Of a stretch of 64,000 nucleotides of DNA, positions 18,578 through 27,492 are shown in pieces. The stretch is from positions 3,094,040 through 3,158,039 of the forward strand of contig NZ_CP017415.1 in assembly GCF_001753245.1 (NCBI RefSeq), given 5' to 3'. Each line of letters starts with the position of its first letter. The stretch's first letter is position 1. The notes below the pieces were generated by a model. The model had not been told where the DNA came from. It was given only the letters and a program-made list of their open reading frames with translations, and did no database searches. The DNA is from Acidihalobacter yilgarnensis. Lineage in GTDB: Bacteria > Pseudomonadota > Gammaproteobacteria > DSM-5130 > Acidihalobacteraceae. A program made the translations under genes and the position numbers.

Positions 18578-19576
18578 ATGCATACCCGATCGACCACGAT
18601 CCTCGGCCTCGCCGCCCTGCTGACGCTCAGCCCCTTGGCCGCGATGGCCGGCTCCGGCTACGCCGTCGACATCTCCCCAGCGCGCTTGACTTCCTGGAAT
18701 GCCCGGATTTCGGCGCTCGGCGAGGTGCGCAGTCGCGCGCAGGTCACCCTGAGGGCGCCGGTGAGTGGACGGCTTGAGGGCCCCTTCGCGATCGAGGGCG
18801 CGCACGTGGCGCGCGGACATATGATCGCGCGCATCGTGCCGCCCGGCCTGGATGCCCGCATCGCCGCCGCGCACCGCACGCTCGTCCTCGACCGCAAGCT
18901 GCTCGGCCATGCGCGCGCGCTGTACCACGAACGACTCGACACCCACGGCCAGCTACAGCAGGCGGCCACCCGCGTTGCCACCGCCGCTGACAGGCTCGCG
19001 GCCCTGCAAGAAACGCTTCGGCAAACACGGCTGACGGCTCCGGTCGCGGGCACGGTGCGCTATCTGCTGCCGCCCGGCGAGACCGTCGCCGCCGGCTCCC
19101 CAGTGGCCCGCCTGTCCGGCGCCGGCGCCACCTGGGTACGTACCTACGTGCCGCCGAGCGCATCGCGACGGCTTCGCACGGGGGCACAGGTGAGACTCTC
19201 CGGCGACGACTGGCACGGCCAGGGCCAGATCGTCTCGATCGGCGACAGCGCACGGCACGACGGTCTGGTGGAGGTCTTCGTACGCCCCGAACATCAAGGA
19301 CGCCTGCCGGGCGAATGGCTGCGACTGTCTCTGCCGAGTGCCGCCGGGCGAGCCTGGCAATTACCGCGTGCGGCGCTGGTGATGCGCGGATCGCAGGCCG
19401 AGGTATTCACGGTCGATCAAGGCCGCGCACGCGCGGTGAAGGTCACCCTCGTCCACCTCGGACGCCGCCATGTCTGGGTCGACGGCCCGCTGCACGCGGG
19501 AGAACCCGTGATCGCACAAGGGGCCGGCTCGGTCGCGAACGGCACCGTCGTCAACGTGCGTGCGCCAGGCGCATGA
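18578..19576 (+). CDS. RND-pump membrane fusion (adaptor) protein
   Basis: A 332-residue periplasmic adaptor of the HlyD/RND type. A signal peptide spans about residues 1-24 (TTILGLAALLTLSPLAAMAG). VTLRAPVSGRLEGPFAIEGAH and the later LTAPVAGTVRYLLPPGETV are the two halves of the lipoyl-like domain, separated by a short alpha-hairpin. The open frame extends upstream to 18344, but I chose the ATG at 18578 because it gives the signal peptide at residue 1 and follows AGGAC. The stop overlaps the ATG of the permease gene (ATGA). No outer-membrane factor follows, so one encoded elsewhere is probably shared. Confidence 0.88.
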   Translation: MHTRSTTILGLAALLTLSPLAAMAGSGYAVDISPARLTSWNARISALGEVRSRAQVTLRAPVSGRLEGPFAIEGAHVARGHMIARIVPPGLDARIAAAHRTLVLDRKLLGHARALYHERLDTHGQLQQAATRVATAADRLAALQETLRQTRLTAPVAGTVRYLLPPGETVAAGSPVARLSGAGATWVRTYVPPSASRRLRTGAQVRLSGDDWHGQGQIVSIGDSARHDGLVEVFVRPEHQGRLPGEWLRLSLPSAAGRAWQLPRAALVMRGSQAEVFTVDQGRARAVKVTLVHLGRRHVWVDGPLHAGEPVIAQGAGSVANGTVVNVRAPGA

Positions 19577-22500
19577 GACGCTACCTCGATTTCCTCTGGA
19601 TCAATCGCGCCACGCTGACGCTGCTGGCGCTGGCGTTGCTCGCCGCCGGCTGGCTCGCGCTGGGAGCGCTGCCGCGCAGCGTATTCCCCGATATCGACTT
19701 CCCACGCGTCACCGTGCTGGTCAGCGACGCCAATCTGCCAGTGAAGTACATGCTGCTGGAGGTCACCGAGCCGCTGGAGCAGGCGGCCAAGGGCGTCGCC
19801 GGGGTGCGTCTGGTCAAGTCGCAGTCCGGGGTCGGCCTGTCCAAGCTGCACGTGTATTTCGACAGCCACGTCTCACCGCAAACCGCCTATCTGATGCTGC
19901 AGGCACGGCTGGCGCAAATACCCCTGCCGCCGGGGGCGCGCATGACCGTGCGCCTGATGACGCCACACATCCAGCCATTCGCCCAGTACGCGTTGGTCTC
20001 CAACCGCAGCGACAGCGCGGCGATGATGCCGTTGTATGCCTTCAACATCCGACCGGCATTGCTATCCGTGCGCGGGGTCTATCAGGTCAACGATACCGGC
20101 CGCGGCTGGCCCGAGGTCACCTTGCGCCTGTCGCCGCGCCGGCTGGCCGAGCACCATCTGGACGCCGGGCAGGTGGTGACTGCACTACGCCACGCACAGG
20201 GACCGTTCTACGCCGGGCTGATCAACGCCTTCCACCAACAGTTCGTACTCGTCGCTCAGCCACGGCCGGCCAGCACCGCCGCACTCGGTCGGCTAATGCT
20301 GCCGCTCGGCGCCCACGATCCAGACGGTGCAAGAGTCGCCATCCCCCTGAGCGCGCTGGGTAGCGTGAAGGTCGGACCGCCACCACGCGTCATCGGCGCG
20401 GCGGTGGCCGGCTATCGCCACGCCCTGCTGATCGACGTCTCCGCGCAAGCCGGTGCCAATGTGGTCGCCGTCGCCGGGCAAGTACACGCACGGGTTGTCG
20501 CGCTGCGCGCCGATCTGCCGCCCGGTGCGCAGCTCGTGCGTATCTACGACTTCAGCGGTCTGGTCAGTCACAGTCTCGACGACGTGTGGATCGCGCTACT
20601 GCTCGGCACCGCGATCGCGTGGCTGGTGGTGTTGCTGTTTTTACGGCGCCTGGACAGTGCACTGGCGACGCTGCTCGTCGTGCCACTCGCGCTGGCTGGC
20701 ACCTTCCTGGTGCTACACGCGCTGGGCTTCGGCATCAACATCATGACCCTCGGCGGGCTAACCGCCGCTATCGGTGCGCTGATCGATCACGCCATCGTGG
20801 TCATGGAACGCGGGTTGCGTGGGCTGCCCGCAAATGCGGATCGCGCCACCCGCCGGCGTACCGCGCTGGCCGCCTGCGGCGAAATACTACCGCTGATGAC
20901 CCTCGCCACCGTGACCTCGACGGTGGTGTTTCTGCCACTGATTTTCCTTTCCGGCACGCTTGGCCTGCTGTTCCGGCACATGGCGCTGGCCATCGTGATC
21001 GCGCTGCTGGTGTCGCAACTGGTGGCCCTCGGACTCACCCCGGTGCTGGCCGCATGGCTGGCACAGCGCCCATCCCGGCCCGAGCACCCCTGGCGCTGGG
21101 TCCGCCGCCTACGGCTGGGCTACGACCGCCTGTTGCGTAGCGGCCTGCGTCGGCCCTGGCTCGCACTACCGGTCGTCGCCGTGCTGATCGCGGCCGGCCT
21201 GCTCGCGGGCCTCGGCCTGCCGACGGCCTTCCTGCCACACTGGGACGAAGGCGCCATTGCCGTGCCCTTTCGCACGCCGGTGGGCACACCCACTGGCGAA
21301 ACATTGGCCACCGGTCGTCGGTTGGCCGCAGTCGCCGCACGCGATCCGGCCGTGGCCCGCGTATCCGTGGTGGTCGGGCGCAGTCTGGAAAATTCGCGCG
21401 CCACCTCGAACAAGGGCGACCTCGTGGTCATACTCCACCGCGACCGGCACACGACCACCGAGGCCATGATGCAGACACTGCGCCGGCAGTTCCGCGCCGC
21501 GCAGCCGGACCTCATCGAACTCAAACTGCACCAGATCATGAGCAATCGCCTGGAGAATCTATCCGGCTCGCACTCGCCGCTGTCAATCTTGCTGTTCGGC
21601 AAAAACCCGGCCGAGCTGCAACGCTATGGCCATCAACTACAGGCGCGGATACGCGCCAGCGGACACTTCGAGGACACCGTGTTCAAGTCACCCTCGGCGG
21701 GGCCGGAGATCGCACTGGAGCCGCGTGCCCGAGCGCGGCTCCTCGGCATCGATGGCGCAGGCATCGCCGATCAGGTACGCACGGCCGAGTGGGGCCGAAA
21801 GGCCGGCTTTCTGCTGCGCGGCGAACAGATTCTACCCATCCGCGTTCGCCTCGATACGCCTGGAGAAACACCGCAAACCCTAGCCGATCTGCCGCTACGC
21901 CTGCCGGACGGCACGCTCACCCCACTCGGGCAAGTCGCGCATGTGCGGCTCAAGGGCGAGGTGCCGTACGTCACTCACGACAACCTCGTGCCCTACGCCT
22001 ACCTATGGATGGCGCCCAAACCCGGTGAAGGGCTGACTGCCGCGGCTGCCGTGCTGCACCGTGAGATCCGCGCGGCGCACCTGCCCCCAGGCATCACCGC
22101 TGTGGTTGGCGGCTACTACCGCCAGCAGGCCCAGGGGTTTCGCCAGATGAGCCTGATTCTGGCCGGAGCGGTCCTCATACTCCTCATCCTGCTTGGCTTC
22201 CAATTCTCCGGCCAACGCCCCGCCATGGCTGCGCTCGCCGCCGTCGTGCTCTCAGCACCGGGGGCCTTCCTCGCTTTGCGACTGACGGGCACCCCGCTCG
22301 ACAGCACCGCCTTTCTCGGCCTGCTGCTGGTGTCCTCCATCGCCGTCAACAACGTCATTCTGATCTTCTCGCTGGCACGCAGCCGTACCGGTCGCCTGCC
22401 TAACGCCGCCGCCGTGACACGCTCGGCGCGCGCGCGCCTGCGCCCGATCCTGATGACCATGCTCGCCGACGTGCTGGGTTTCCTGCCCATCGCCATCGGC

Positions 22501-22641
22501 GTCGGTCGCGGCACCGACCTGCTCAAACCGCTGGCCATCGCGGTGATGGGCGGGCTGAGCCTCGCGCTCTTCGCTTCGCTGTGGCTGGCTCCCGTGCTTT
22601 ATGCCGGCTTGCTCCGTCTATCTCCGCCCGCCGGAGACTGA
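19573..22641 (+). CDS. RND-family efflux permease
   Basis: A 1022-residue inner-membrane RND transporter, the usual length, with the expected first helix, large periplasmic loop, helices 2-7, second loop and helices 8-12. Helix 4 has IGALIDHAIVVMERG with one Asp (residue 405) followed by His406. Multidrug pumps of the AcrB type have a DD pair here, while the metal pump CusA has a single Asp at the same number, so the proton-relay layout is closer to the heavy-metal subfamily. The substrate is unproven. The ATG at 19573 overlaps the adaptor's stop; longer upstream starts would run deep into the adaptor gene. Confidence 0.88.
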   Translation: MRRYLDFLWINRATLTLLALALLAAGWLALGALPRSVFPDIDFPRVTVLVSDANLPVKYMLLEVTEPLEQAAKGVAGVRLVKSQSGVGLSKLHVYFDSHVSPQTAYLMLQARLAQIPLPPGARMTVRLMTPHIQPFAQYALVSNRSDSAAMMPLYAFNIRPALLSVRGVYQVNDTGRGWPEVTLRLSPRRLAEHHLDAGQVVTALRHAQGPFYAGLINAFHQQFVLVAQPRPASTAALGRLMLPLGAHDPDGARVAIPLSALGSVKVGPPPRVIGAAVAGYRHALLIDVSAQAGANVVAVAGQVHARVVALRADLPPGAQLVRIYDFSGLVSHSLDDVWIALLLGTAIAWLVVLLFLRRLDSALATLLVVPLALAGTFLVLHALGFGINIMTLGGLTAAIGALIDHAIVVMERGLRGLPANADRATRRRTALAACGEILPLMTLATVTSTVVFLPLIFLSGTLGLLFRHMALAIVIALLVSQLVALGLTPVLAAWLAQRPSRPEHPWRWVRRLRLGYDRLLRSGLRRPWLALPVVAVLIAAGLLAGLGLPTAFLPHWDEGAIAVPFRTPVGTPTGETLATGRRLAAVAARDPAVARVSVVVGRSLENSRATSNKGDLVVILHRDRHTTTEAMMQTLRRQFRAAQPDLIELKLHQIMSNRLENLSGSHSPLSILLFGKNPAELQRYGHQLQARIRASGHFEDTVFKSPSAGPEIALEPRARARLLGIDGAGIADQVRTAEWGRKAGFLLRGEQILPIRVRLDTPGETPQTLADLPLRLPDGTLTPLGQVAHVRLKGEVPYVTHDNLVPYAYLWMAPKPGEGLTAAAAVLHREIRAAHLPPGITAVVGGYYRQQAQGFRQMSLILAGAVLILLILLGFQFSGQRPAMAALAAVVLSAPGAFLALRLTGTPLDSTAFLGLLLVSSIAVNNVILIFSLARSRTGRLPNAAAVTRSARARLRPILMTMLADVLGFLPIAIGVGRGTDLLKPLAIAVMGGLSLALFASLWLAPVLYAGLLRLSPPAGD

Positions 22642-22748
22642 TGCAGGGGAACGGCCGGACGGCCTCGTGGTCTATCGACAGGCACGACAACCATAATCAC
22701 CGAGCATGGACACTCCCTCGCCCGGATACCACCATCGAGGATGTCAAC

Positions 22749-23714
22749 ATGGCCGACGTCATGCCCACGCAACCCGCCACGCGCATCCAGTGGGACCTGC
22801 ACGATCGCACCTCGCAGCGTGCCGCCTTCCGCGCATTACGTATCGTGTTCGGGCTCATCTGGGTGTTCAACGTGCTCTACCAGCTGCACCCGGCCTACAT
22901 CGACGGGCTGTTTCTCAAATCCATCGCCGCGCATCACGGACAAGCCGCCTGGTACGTCGCCTATACGCACGGCGCCATGAATCTGATCGCCGCGATCGGT
23001 GCCCCGGAAGTGGCGCTATTCACAATCCTCATCGGCGCGCTGCTCGCCCTCTCGTTGCTGACCGGGCTGTGGGTCAGGCCCTTCGCCTGGGTTGGCGCAG
23101 TCTTCACCTTCATCATGTGGACGCTCAACGGCCACTTGGGCGGTCCCTATACCCAGGGCGCCACCGATCCGGGCACATTGATCGTCTACTCGCTGGTATT
23201 CATCACCATCCTGCTCGCCGAGCCGGCGGCAGGTGCACCGGACGACGACGGCGCACGCGCACGGCGCTATCGCACGCTACGCCTGTTGTTCGGAGCGCTC
23301 TGGGCCTTCGACGCAGCCTGGAAATGGGCGCCCTATTTCATCCATCACTCGCTGAGCTATCTCGTGCAATCGGAAGCCGGTCAACCCGGCTGGATCGTCG
23401 CCTACATCCAGATATTCGTGGGCGCCATCCACTTGGTTGGGCAGGAAACCTTCGGCATTTTCGCCGCCGTGGCCGAGACCCTCATCGCCATCAGCCTGCT
23501 GACCAACCGCGGCATGCGCTACCTGCTGCCCTTCGGCTTGGTCTATTCGCTGGGCGTGTGGACCACCGCGGAAGGCTGGGGCGGCCCCTACGGTGCCGTG
23601 ACCGGGGTCGGCGGCGACGTACTCGGCACCACCATCATCTACGCACTGGTCTACCTCTACCTGATGGTCATGTACCCGTTGCTGCCGCCGCGCACGGAAA
23701 GGACAGGCGAGTAG
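22749..23714 (+). CDS. Duplicated DoxD/DoxX-like membrane protein
   Basis: A 321-residue membrane protein made of two tandem DoxD-like halves. Residues 27-51 (FRALRIVFGLIWVFN and on) and 174-198 (YRTLRLLFGALWAFD and on) align, as do residues 124-143 (ending GGPYTQGATDPGT) and 271-290 (GGPYGAVTGVGGD), with a constant offset of 147. DoxD is the membrane subunit of thiosulfate:quinone oxidoreductase in sulfur oxidisers. A role in sulfur electron transfer is therefore plausible but unproven, since DoxX relatives vary and no DoxA is next to it. The ATG at 22749 avoids an unlikely 56-residue extension. Confidence 0.7.
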   Translation: MADVMPTQPATRIQWDLHDRTSQRAAFRALRIVFGLIWVFNVLYQLHPAYIDGLFLKSIAAHHGQAAWYVAYTHGAMNLIAAIGAPEVALFTILIGALLALSLLTGLWVRPFAWVGAVFTFIMWTLNGHLGGPYTQGATDPGTLIVYSLVFITILLAEPAAGAPDDDGARARRYRTLRLLFGALWAFDAAWKWAPYFIHHSLSYLVQSEAGQPGWIVAYIQIFVGAIHLVGQETFGIFAAVAETLIAISLLTNRGMRYLLPFGLVYSLGVWTTAEGWGGPYGAVTGVGGDVLGTTIIYALVYLYLMVMYPLLPPRTERTGE

Positions 23715-23776
23715 CGGCCACGGATGGCCGGATTATCCTGGGTAGCTGTGTCTGGGGAAGGGGAAGAAGATGGCAA

Positions 23777-23850
23777 TGGAGCGGGTGAAGGGAATCGAAC
23801 CCTCGTATGCAGCTTGGGAAGCTGCCGTTCTACCATTGAACTACACCCGC
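23777..23850 (-). tRNA. tRNA-Gly (CCC anticodon)
   Basis: Read on the minus strand, a 74-nt cloverleaf starts GCGGGTGTAGTTCAATGG and ends with the encoded CCA. The acceptor stem is GCGGGTG/CACCCGC, the T-arm has GGTTCGATTCC, and the anticodon loop TTCCCAA gives anticodon CCC. It closely resembles E. coli glyU. It lies between the DoxD-like gene and thiS. Confidence 0.95.
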
Positions 23851-23972
23851 GCGAAGGCGATTCTACGGGGCGGACAGGCGGCAGGGCAAGCTAAGCACAC
23901 TCGGCCATCCGCCGGAGGGCGGCGCGGTGTTGTAGAATAGGCGCCCACATTCCCGCTACCGCCCGAAGCGAT

Positions 23973-24173
23973 ATGCAGATCATCCTCAACGGACAGACGC
24001 ACGAAGTCCCCGACGGCCTCACGGCACGCGAACTCGTGGCCCTGCTCGAACTCGAAGGCCGCCGGCTCGCACTGGAGGTCAACGAGGAGGTCCTTCCGCG
24101 CAGCCGATTCGACGAATATCGGCTCGATGCACAGGACCGCGTGGAAATCGTGCATGCCATCGGCGGCGGCTGA
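23973..24173 (+). CDS. thiS: Thiamine sulfur carrier ThiS
   Basis: A 66-residue ubiquitin-fold sulfur carrier for thiazole synthesis. It starts [20 protein letters not shown] and ends in the required Gly-Gly (IGGG), the tail that is adenylylated and converted to the thiocarboxylate. Length is typical. The thiG gene begins 19 bp after the stop, so the pair is co-transcribed. I see no TPP riboswitch in the short region between the tRNA and thiS, which is unusual only in that many thiamine operons carry one. Confidence 0.95.
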   Translation: MQIILNGQTHEVPDGLTARELVALLELEGRRLALEVNEEVLPRSRFDEYRLDAQDRVEIVHAIGGG

Positions 24174-24192
24174 ACGCAGAGCGAGCGTCACC

Positions 24193-25011
24193 ATGGCAAG
24201 CAATCCGGACACCTTCGAGACCGCATCGACGCAGGCGGACATCCTGCGCATCGGCACGCGCGAATTCAGCTCACGCCTGCTGGTCGGGACCGGCAAATAC
24301 AAGGACCTGAGCGAGACCCAGGCGGCGGTCGAGGCCAGCGGCGCCGAGATCATCACCGTTGCCATTCGCCGTACCAACATCGGGCAAAACCCCGGCGAAC
24401 CCAACCTGCTCGACGTCATCCCGCTCGACCGCTACACCCTGCTGCCGAACACGGCTGGCTGCTATTCCGCCAAGGAAGCCGTGCGTACCTGCCGACTGGC
24501 GCGCGAGCTGCTGGATGGCCACAACCTGGTCAAGCTAGAGGTGCTGGGCGACGAGAAGACGCTGTTCCCGCACGTCATCGAGACCCTGGATGCCGCCGAG
24601 ACGCTGATCGCCGACGGCTTCGAGGTCATGGTCTACACCAACGACGACCCGATCATCGCCCGCCGTCTGGAGGAAATGGGCTGCGTGGCAGTGATGCCAC
24701 TGGCTGCACCCATCGGCTCGGGGCTGGGCATCCGCAATCCCTACAACATCCTCGAAATCATCGAGAATGCGCAGGTGCCGATCATCGTCGATGCCGGCGT
24801 GGGCACCGCCTCCGACGCGGCGATTGCCATGGAGCTGGGTTGCGACGGCGTGCTGATGAACACCGCCATCGCGGCCGCGCGCCAGCCCGTGATGATGGCC
24901 TCGGCCATGCGCAAGGCCATCGAAGCAGGCCGCGAGGCCTTCCGCGCCGGACGTATGCCACGTAAGCGCTACGCCTCGGCCTCCTCGCCGATCGACGGCA
25001 CCTTCTTCTGA
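24193..25011 (+). CDS. thiG: Thiazole synthase ThiG
   Basis: A TIM-barrel enzyme that builds the thiazole phosphate of thiamine from deoxyxylulose phosphate, dehydroglycine and ThiS-thiocarboxylate. Motifs seen are [12 protein letters not shown] near residue 32, [17 protein letters not shown] near 82, [10 protein letters not shown] with the Schiff-base lysine near 112, [17 protein letters not shown] near 170 and [15 protein letters not shown] near 196. I chose the ATG at 24193 because the longer frame would overlap thiS and adds residues unlike ThiG. Length (272) is normal. Confidence 0.95.
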   Translation: MASNPDTFETASTQADILRIGTREFSSRLLVGTGKYKDLSETQAAVEASGAEIITVAIRRTNIGQNPGEPNLLDVIPLDRYTLLPNTAGCYSAKEAVRTCRLARELLDGHNLVKLEVLGDEKTLFPHVIETLDAAETLIADGFEVMVYTNDDPIIARRLEEMGCVAVMPLAAPIGSGLGIRNPYNILEIIENAQVPIIVDAGVGTASDAAIAMELGCDGVLMNTAIAAARQPVMMASAMRKAIEAGREAFRAGRMPRKRYASASSPIDGTFF

Positions 25012-25050
25012 CCTACACCCGGGCGCCAGTACCCGGGCAAGCGACTCCAA

Positions 25051-25737
25051 GTGACCGATACGACGACCATCCGCCGCATCCGCAGCTTCGTGCGCCGCGA
25101 GGGCCGCCTGACGCGTGGCCAGCAGCGCGCCATCGATACGCTCGGCCCACGTTATCTGCTCGACGCAGAAGACCCGCCTTTGTCCTTGCCCGACCTGTTT
25201 GGGCGCACGGCACCGGTCACACTGGAAATCGGCTTCGGCGATGGCGAATCGCTGGCCGATCAGGCCACGCGTCACCCGGAACGCGATTACATCGGCATTG
25301 AGGTGCACCGCCCCGGCATCGGTCACCTGCTGCAGTTGGTCGAGCGCGACGGTCTCACCAACGTGCGCCTGTTTTGCGCCGACGCCGTGGAGGTGCTGGA
25401 ACGGCGCATCCCCGACGCGGCGCTGGCCACGGTGCAAATATTCTTCCCCGACCCCTGGCACAAGAAGCGCCACCACAAACGCCGACTGGTCCAACCCGCG
25501 TTCGTGGCCCGCCTGGCACGCAAGCTCGCCGTCGGCGGGCATCTACATCTGGCCACAGATTGGGCCGAGTACGCAGAACACATGCTGGAGGTGATGGAAT
25601 CCACACCGGATTTCGTCAATGCCCACGGCCCGGTTGCCTGGGCGCCCGGGCCTGGCGACCGCCCCGAAACCAAGTTCGAGCGTCGTGGCCAGCGCCTAGG
25701 TCACGACGTCTGGGATCTGGTCTATCTCAAGAACTAA
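25051..25737 (+). CDS. trmB: tRNA (guanine-N7-)-methyltransferase TrmB
   Basis: A 228-residue SAM-dependent enzyme that methylates G46 of tRNAs. The SAM-binding motif EIGFGDGESLADQA lies near residue 59, the family signature FFPDPWHKKRHHKRR near 132, and the C-terminal TKFERRGQRLGHDVWDL is typical. The start is a GTG, 39 bp after the thiG stop. The thiS-thiG-trmB order is conserved in many gammaproteobacteria, although the link is not functional. Confidence 0.95.
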   Translation: MTDTTTIRRIRSFVRREGRLTRGQQRAIDTLGPRYLLDAEDPPLSLPDLFGRTAPVTLEIGFGDGESLADQATRHPERDYIGIEVHRPGIGHLLQLVERDGLTNVRLFCADAVEVLERRIPDAALATVQIFFPDPWHKKRHHKRRLVQPAFVARLARKLAVGGHLHLATDWAEYAEHMLEVMESTPDFVNAHGPVAWAPGPGDRPETKFERRGQRLGHDVWDLVYLKN

Positions 25738-25902
25738 ACCAGGAGCGCCGAGTCCGAGTCCAACTGTGAAGGGTGCGTATTGATGACGCTTGGCAGGCAA
25801 GATGCTCTGCACTAAGTTTCGTTAAGTTCTAGTAACCTGAGTCACGCCGCGGGAGCCGACCGCTCGGTATCGTGAAGGGCCTTTAAGAAACGGGACGACG
25901 CG

Positions 25903-26643
25903 ATGGGTGACGATGGGCACAGTAACGACTGGCTCGTCAGGCGCAAGACGATGCTTGCCTCCTGCACCTCCTGCCATCTCCGCGCGCGTTGCGTGATTGC
26001 CGCCATCCCGACCCAACATCTGGACGCCATCGGCCATCATGTCCATGCGCTCAGACCGGTACACCGGGGCGATACGATCTACCGTGCCGGCGAACCCGTG
26101 CGGCGTCTACTGATCGTCCATGCCGGCAGCGTGAGAACCTCGCTGGCCTGGCGCGGCGGACGCGAGATCATTTGCGACTATCACTTGCCCGGCGATACGC
26201 TCGGGCTGGAAGAGCTGCACGCCAGCACCTATGTCACGACCAGCGTGGCGCTGGAATCCACTCAGCTGTGTGAGCTGAGTCACGAGTCGCTCGCTCAGCT
26301 GGCCAGCGCCCACCCTGGGCTGCGTGAGCGCATCTGTCTACAGACCAGTCGCGCGCTCACCCGCAGCCACCGGCGTCAGCTTGAAATCGCGGTCAAAACC
26401 GTCGAACAGCGCTTGGCGGGCTTCCTGCTGGAGCTGTCGGCACGCTTCGCGGAACGCGGTTATTCGTCATGCGCTTTCCGTCTACCGCTGAGCCGGCAGG
26501 AAATCGCCAACCATCTGGGCATGCGCACCGAGACACTGAGTCGCCTGCTCGCGACCTTCCTCCAACGTGGCCTCATCACACTGATCGGTCGCGAGATCCG
26601 ACTGCTGCAACCGAATCGCTTGGGCGCGCTGTCCGGTGGCTGA
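25903..26643 (+). CDS. fnr: FNR-type oxygen-sensing regulator
   Basis: A 246-residue Crp/Fnr regulator with all four ligands for an oxygen-labile [4Fe-4S] cluster: Cys21, Cys24 and Cys30 in CTSCHLRARC (CX2CX5C) and Cys123 in STQLCELS. E. coli FNR has Cys20, 23, 29 and 122. The DNA-recognition helix RTETLSRLL keeps Glu210, Ser213 and Arg214, equivalent to E. coli Glu209, Ser212 and Arg213, so a TTGAT-N4-ATCAA site is expected. In an iron oxidiser it would switch between aerobic respiration and anaerobic iron(III) or sulfur metabolism. The 165-bp upstream gap is AT-richer and holds its promoter. Confidence 0.9.
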   Translation: MGDDGHSNDWLVRRKTMLASCTSCHLRARCVIAAIPTQHLDAIGHHVHALRPVHRGDTIYRAGEPVRRLLIVHAGSVRTSLAWRGGREIICDYHLPGDTLGLEELHASTYVTTSVALESTQLCELSHESLAQLASAHPGLRERICLQTSRALTRSHRRQLEIAVKTVEQRLAGFLLELSARFAERGYSSCAFRLPLSRQEIANHLGMRTETLSRLLATFLQRGLITLIGREIRLLQPNRLGALSGG

Positions 26644-26768
26644 CCGGTACCGCGCAATCCACTAGACTGCCCACCCACCCGTTCGATCCGTGTGCGCGAT
26701 AAAATCCGACCAACCACCACCGAGGCCGGGCTGCCGACTCGCCAACTGCTTGGACACGAGCCGACGGA

Positions 26769-27488
26769 ATGCCAATGGAATCACCGGAAACCTTCAAGCC
26801 AATCCATCACTCTCCTTTGTTCGAGGGCATGGCTACGGTAGACATCGAACGGATGCTTGCCAGCATGACCCGTATGAACTGGCCGGGGCGCACGCCCGCT
26901 TTGAACGGGGCCGACACTGGCGAGCGCTTCTACCTGATCGAACGTGGCCGGGTGAAGATCAGCCGCGCCGCATCCCATAGCGGGCGCGAACTCAGCCTGG
27001 AAATTCTCGGCCCCGGCGATGGCTTCAATCTGGTCACGCTACTGGACGGACAACCGCATGCGGTCCTGTGCGAGACACTGGAGCCCACCAGCACGCTGTC
27101 GGCACCGTTGGATGCATGGCGGTCATGGTTGGAGTCGCAGCCCGCCCTGCGCCGGGCACTGATGCGCTATGTCGCCGCGCGCCTACGTGCACTGGAAAAT
27201 CTCGCCGCCGATCTCGCACTGGAGGATACCCAGACGCGCCTGGCGCGCCTGCTGCTCAGCCATCTTGCCGACGAGACACCACAGCGGTCGCCACTGCTGC
27301 GCGGTTTACCGCAGGAGGAGCTGGCGCATCTGATCGGCAGCGTGCGCGTGGTCGTCACACGCCTCCTGCAAGGCTTTCGACGTGAGGGATTGGTGCGCCA
27401 CGAAGCCGGACAATGGATTATTGAGGACATCCGCCGGCTGGCTCAACGTGCTGGCATCACGCCACCCGCCCACCATCACCCTCCCTAG
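26769..27488 (+). CDS. Crp/Fnr-family regulator without Fe-S cysteines
   Basis: A 239-residue Crp/Fnr-family protein with an N-terminal cyclic-nucleotide-like beta barrel (GERFYLIERGRVKISRAAS near residue 56) and a C-terminal winged helix (LPQEELAHLIGSVRVVVTRLLQGFRREG, about residues 179-206). It lacks the cysteine set of FNR. In the recognition helix the usual ETxSR pattern reads VVVTR, so it probably binds a different operator from its neighbour. The barrel has none of the clear cAMP-binding residues I would expect (RxS in an E. coli CRP-like context), so the signal is unknown. It follows fnr by 125 bp on the same strand. Confidence 0.82.
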   Translation: MPMESPETFKPIHHSPLFEGMATVDIERMLASMTRMNWPGRTPALNGADTGERFYLIERGRVKISRAASHSGRELSLEILGPGDGFNLVTLLDGQPHAVLCETLEPTSTLSAPLDAWRSWLESQPALRRALMRYVAARLRALENLAADLALEDTQTRLARLLLSHLADETPQRSPLLRGLPQEELAHLIGSVRVVVTRLLQGFRREGLVRHEAGQWIIEDIRRLAQRAGITPPAHHHPP

Positions 27489-27492
27489 CGCA

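Noticed and set aside
23714-23731. CGGCCA-CGGA-TGGCCG hairpin after the DoxD-like gene as terminator
   Set aside because: Stem of only 6 bp and no T-tract follows.
23851-23972. Possible TPP riboswitch upstream of thiS
   Set aside because: The CUGAGA and ACCUGA core elements are absent and the space is short.
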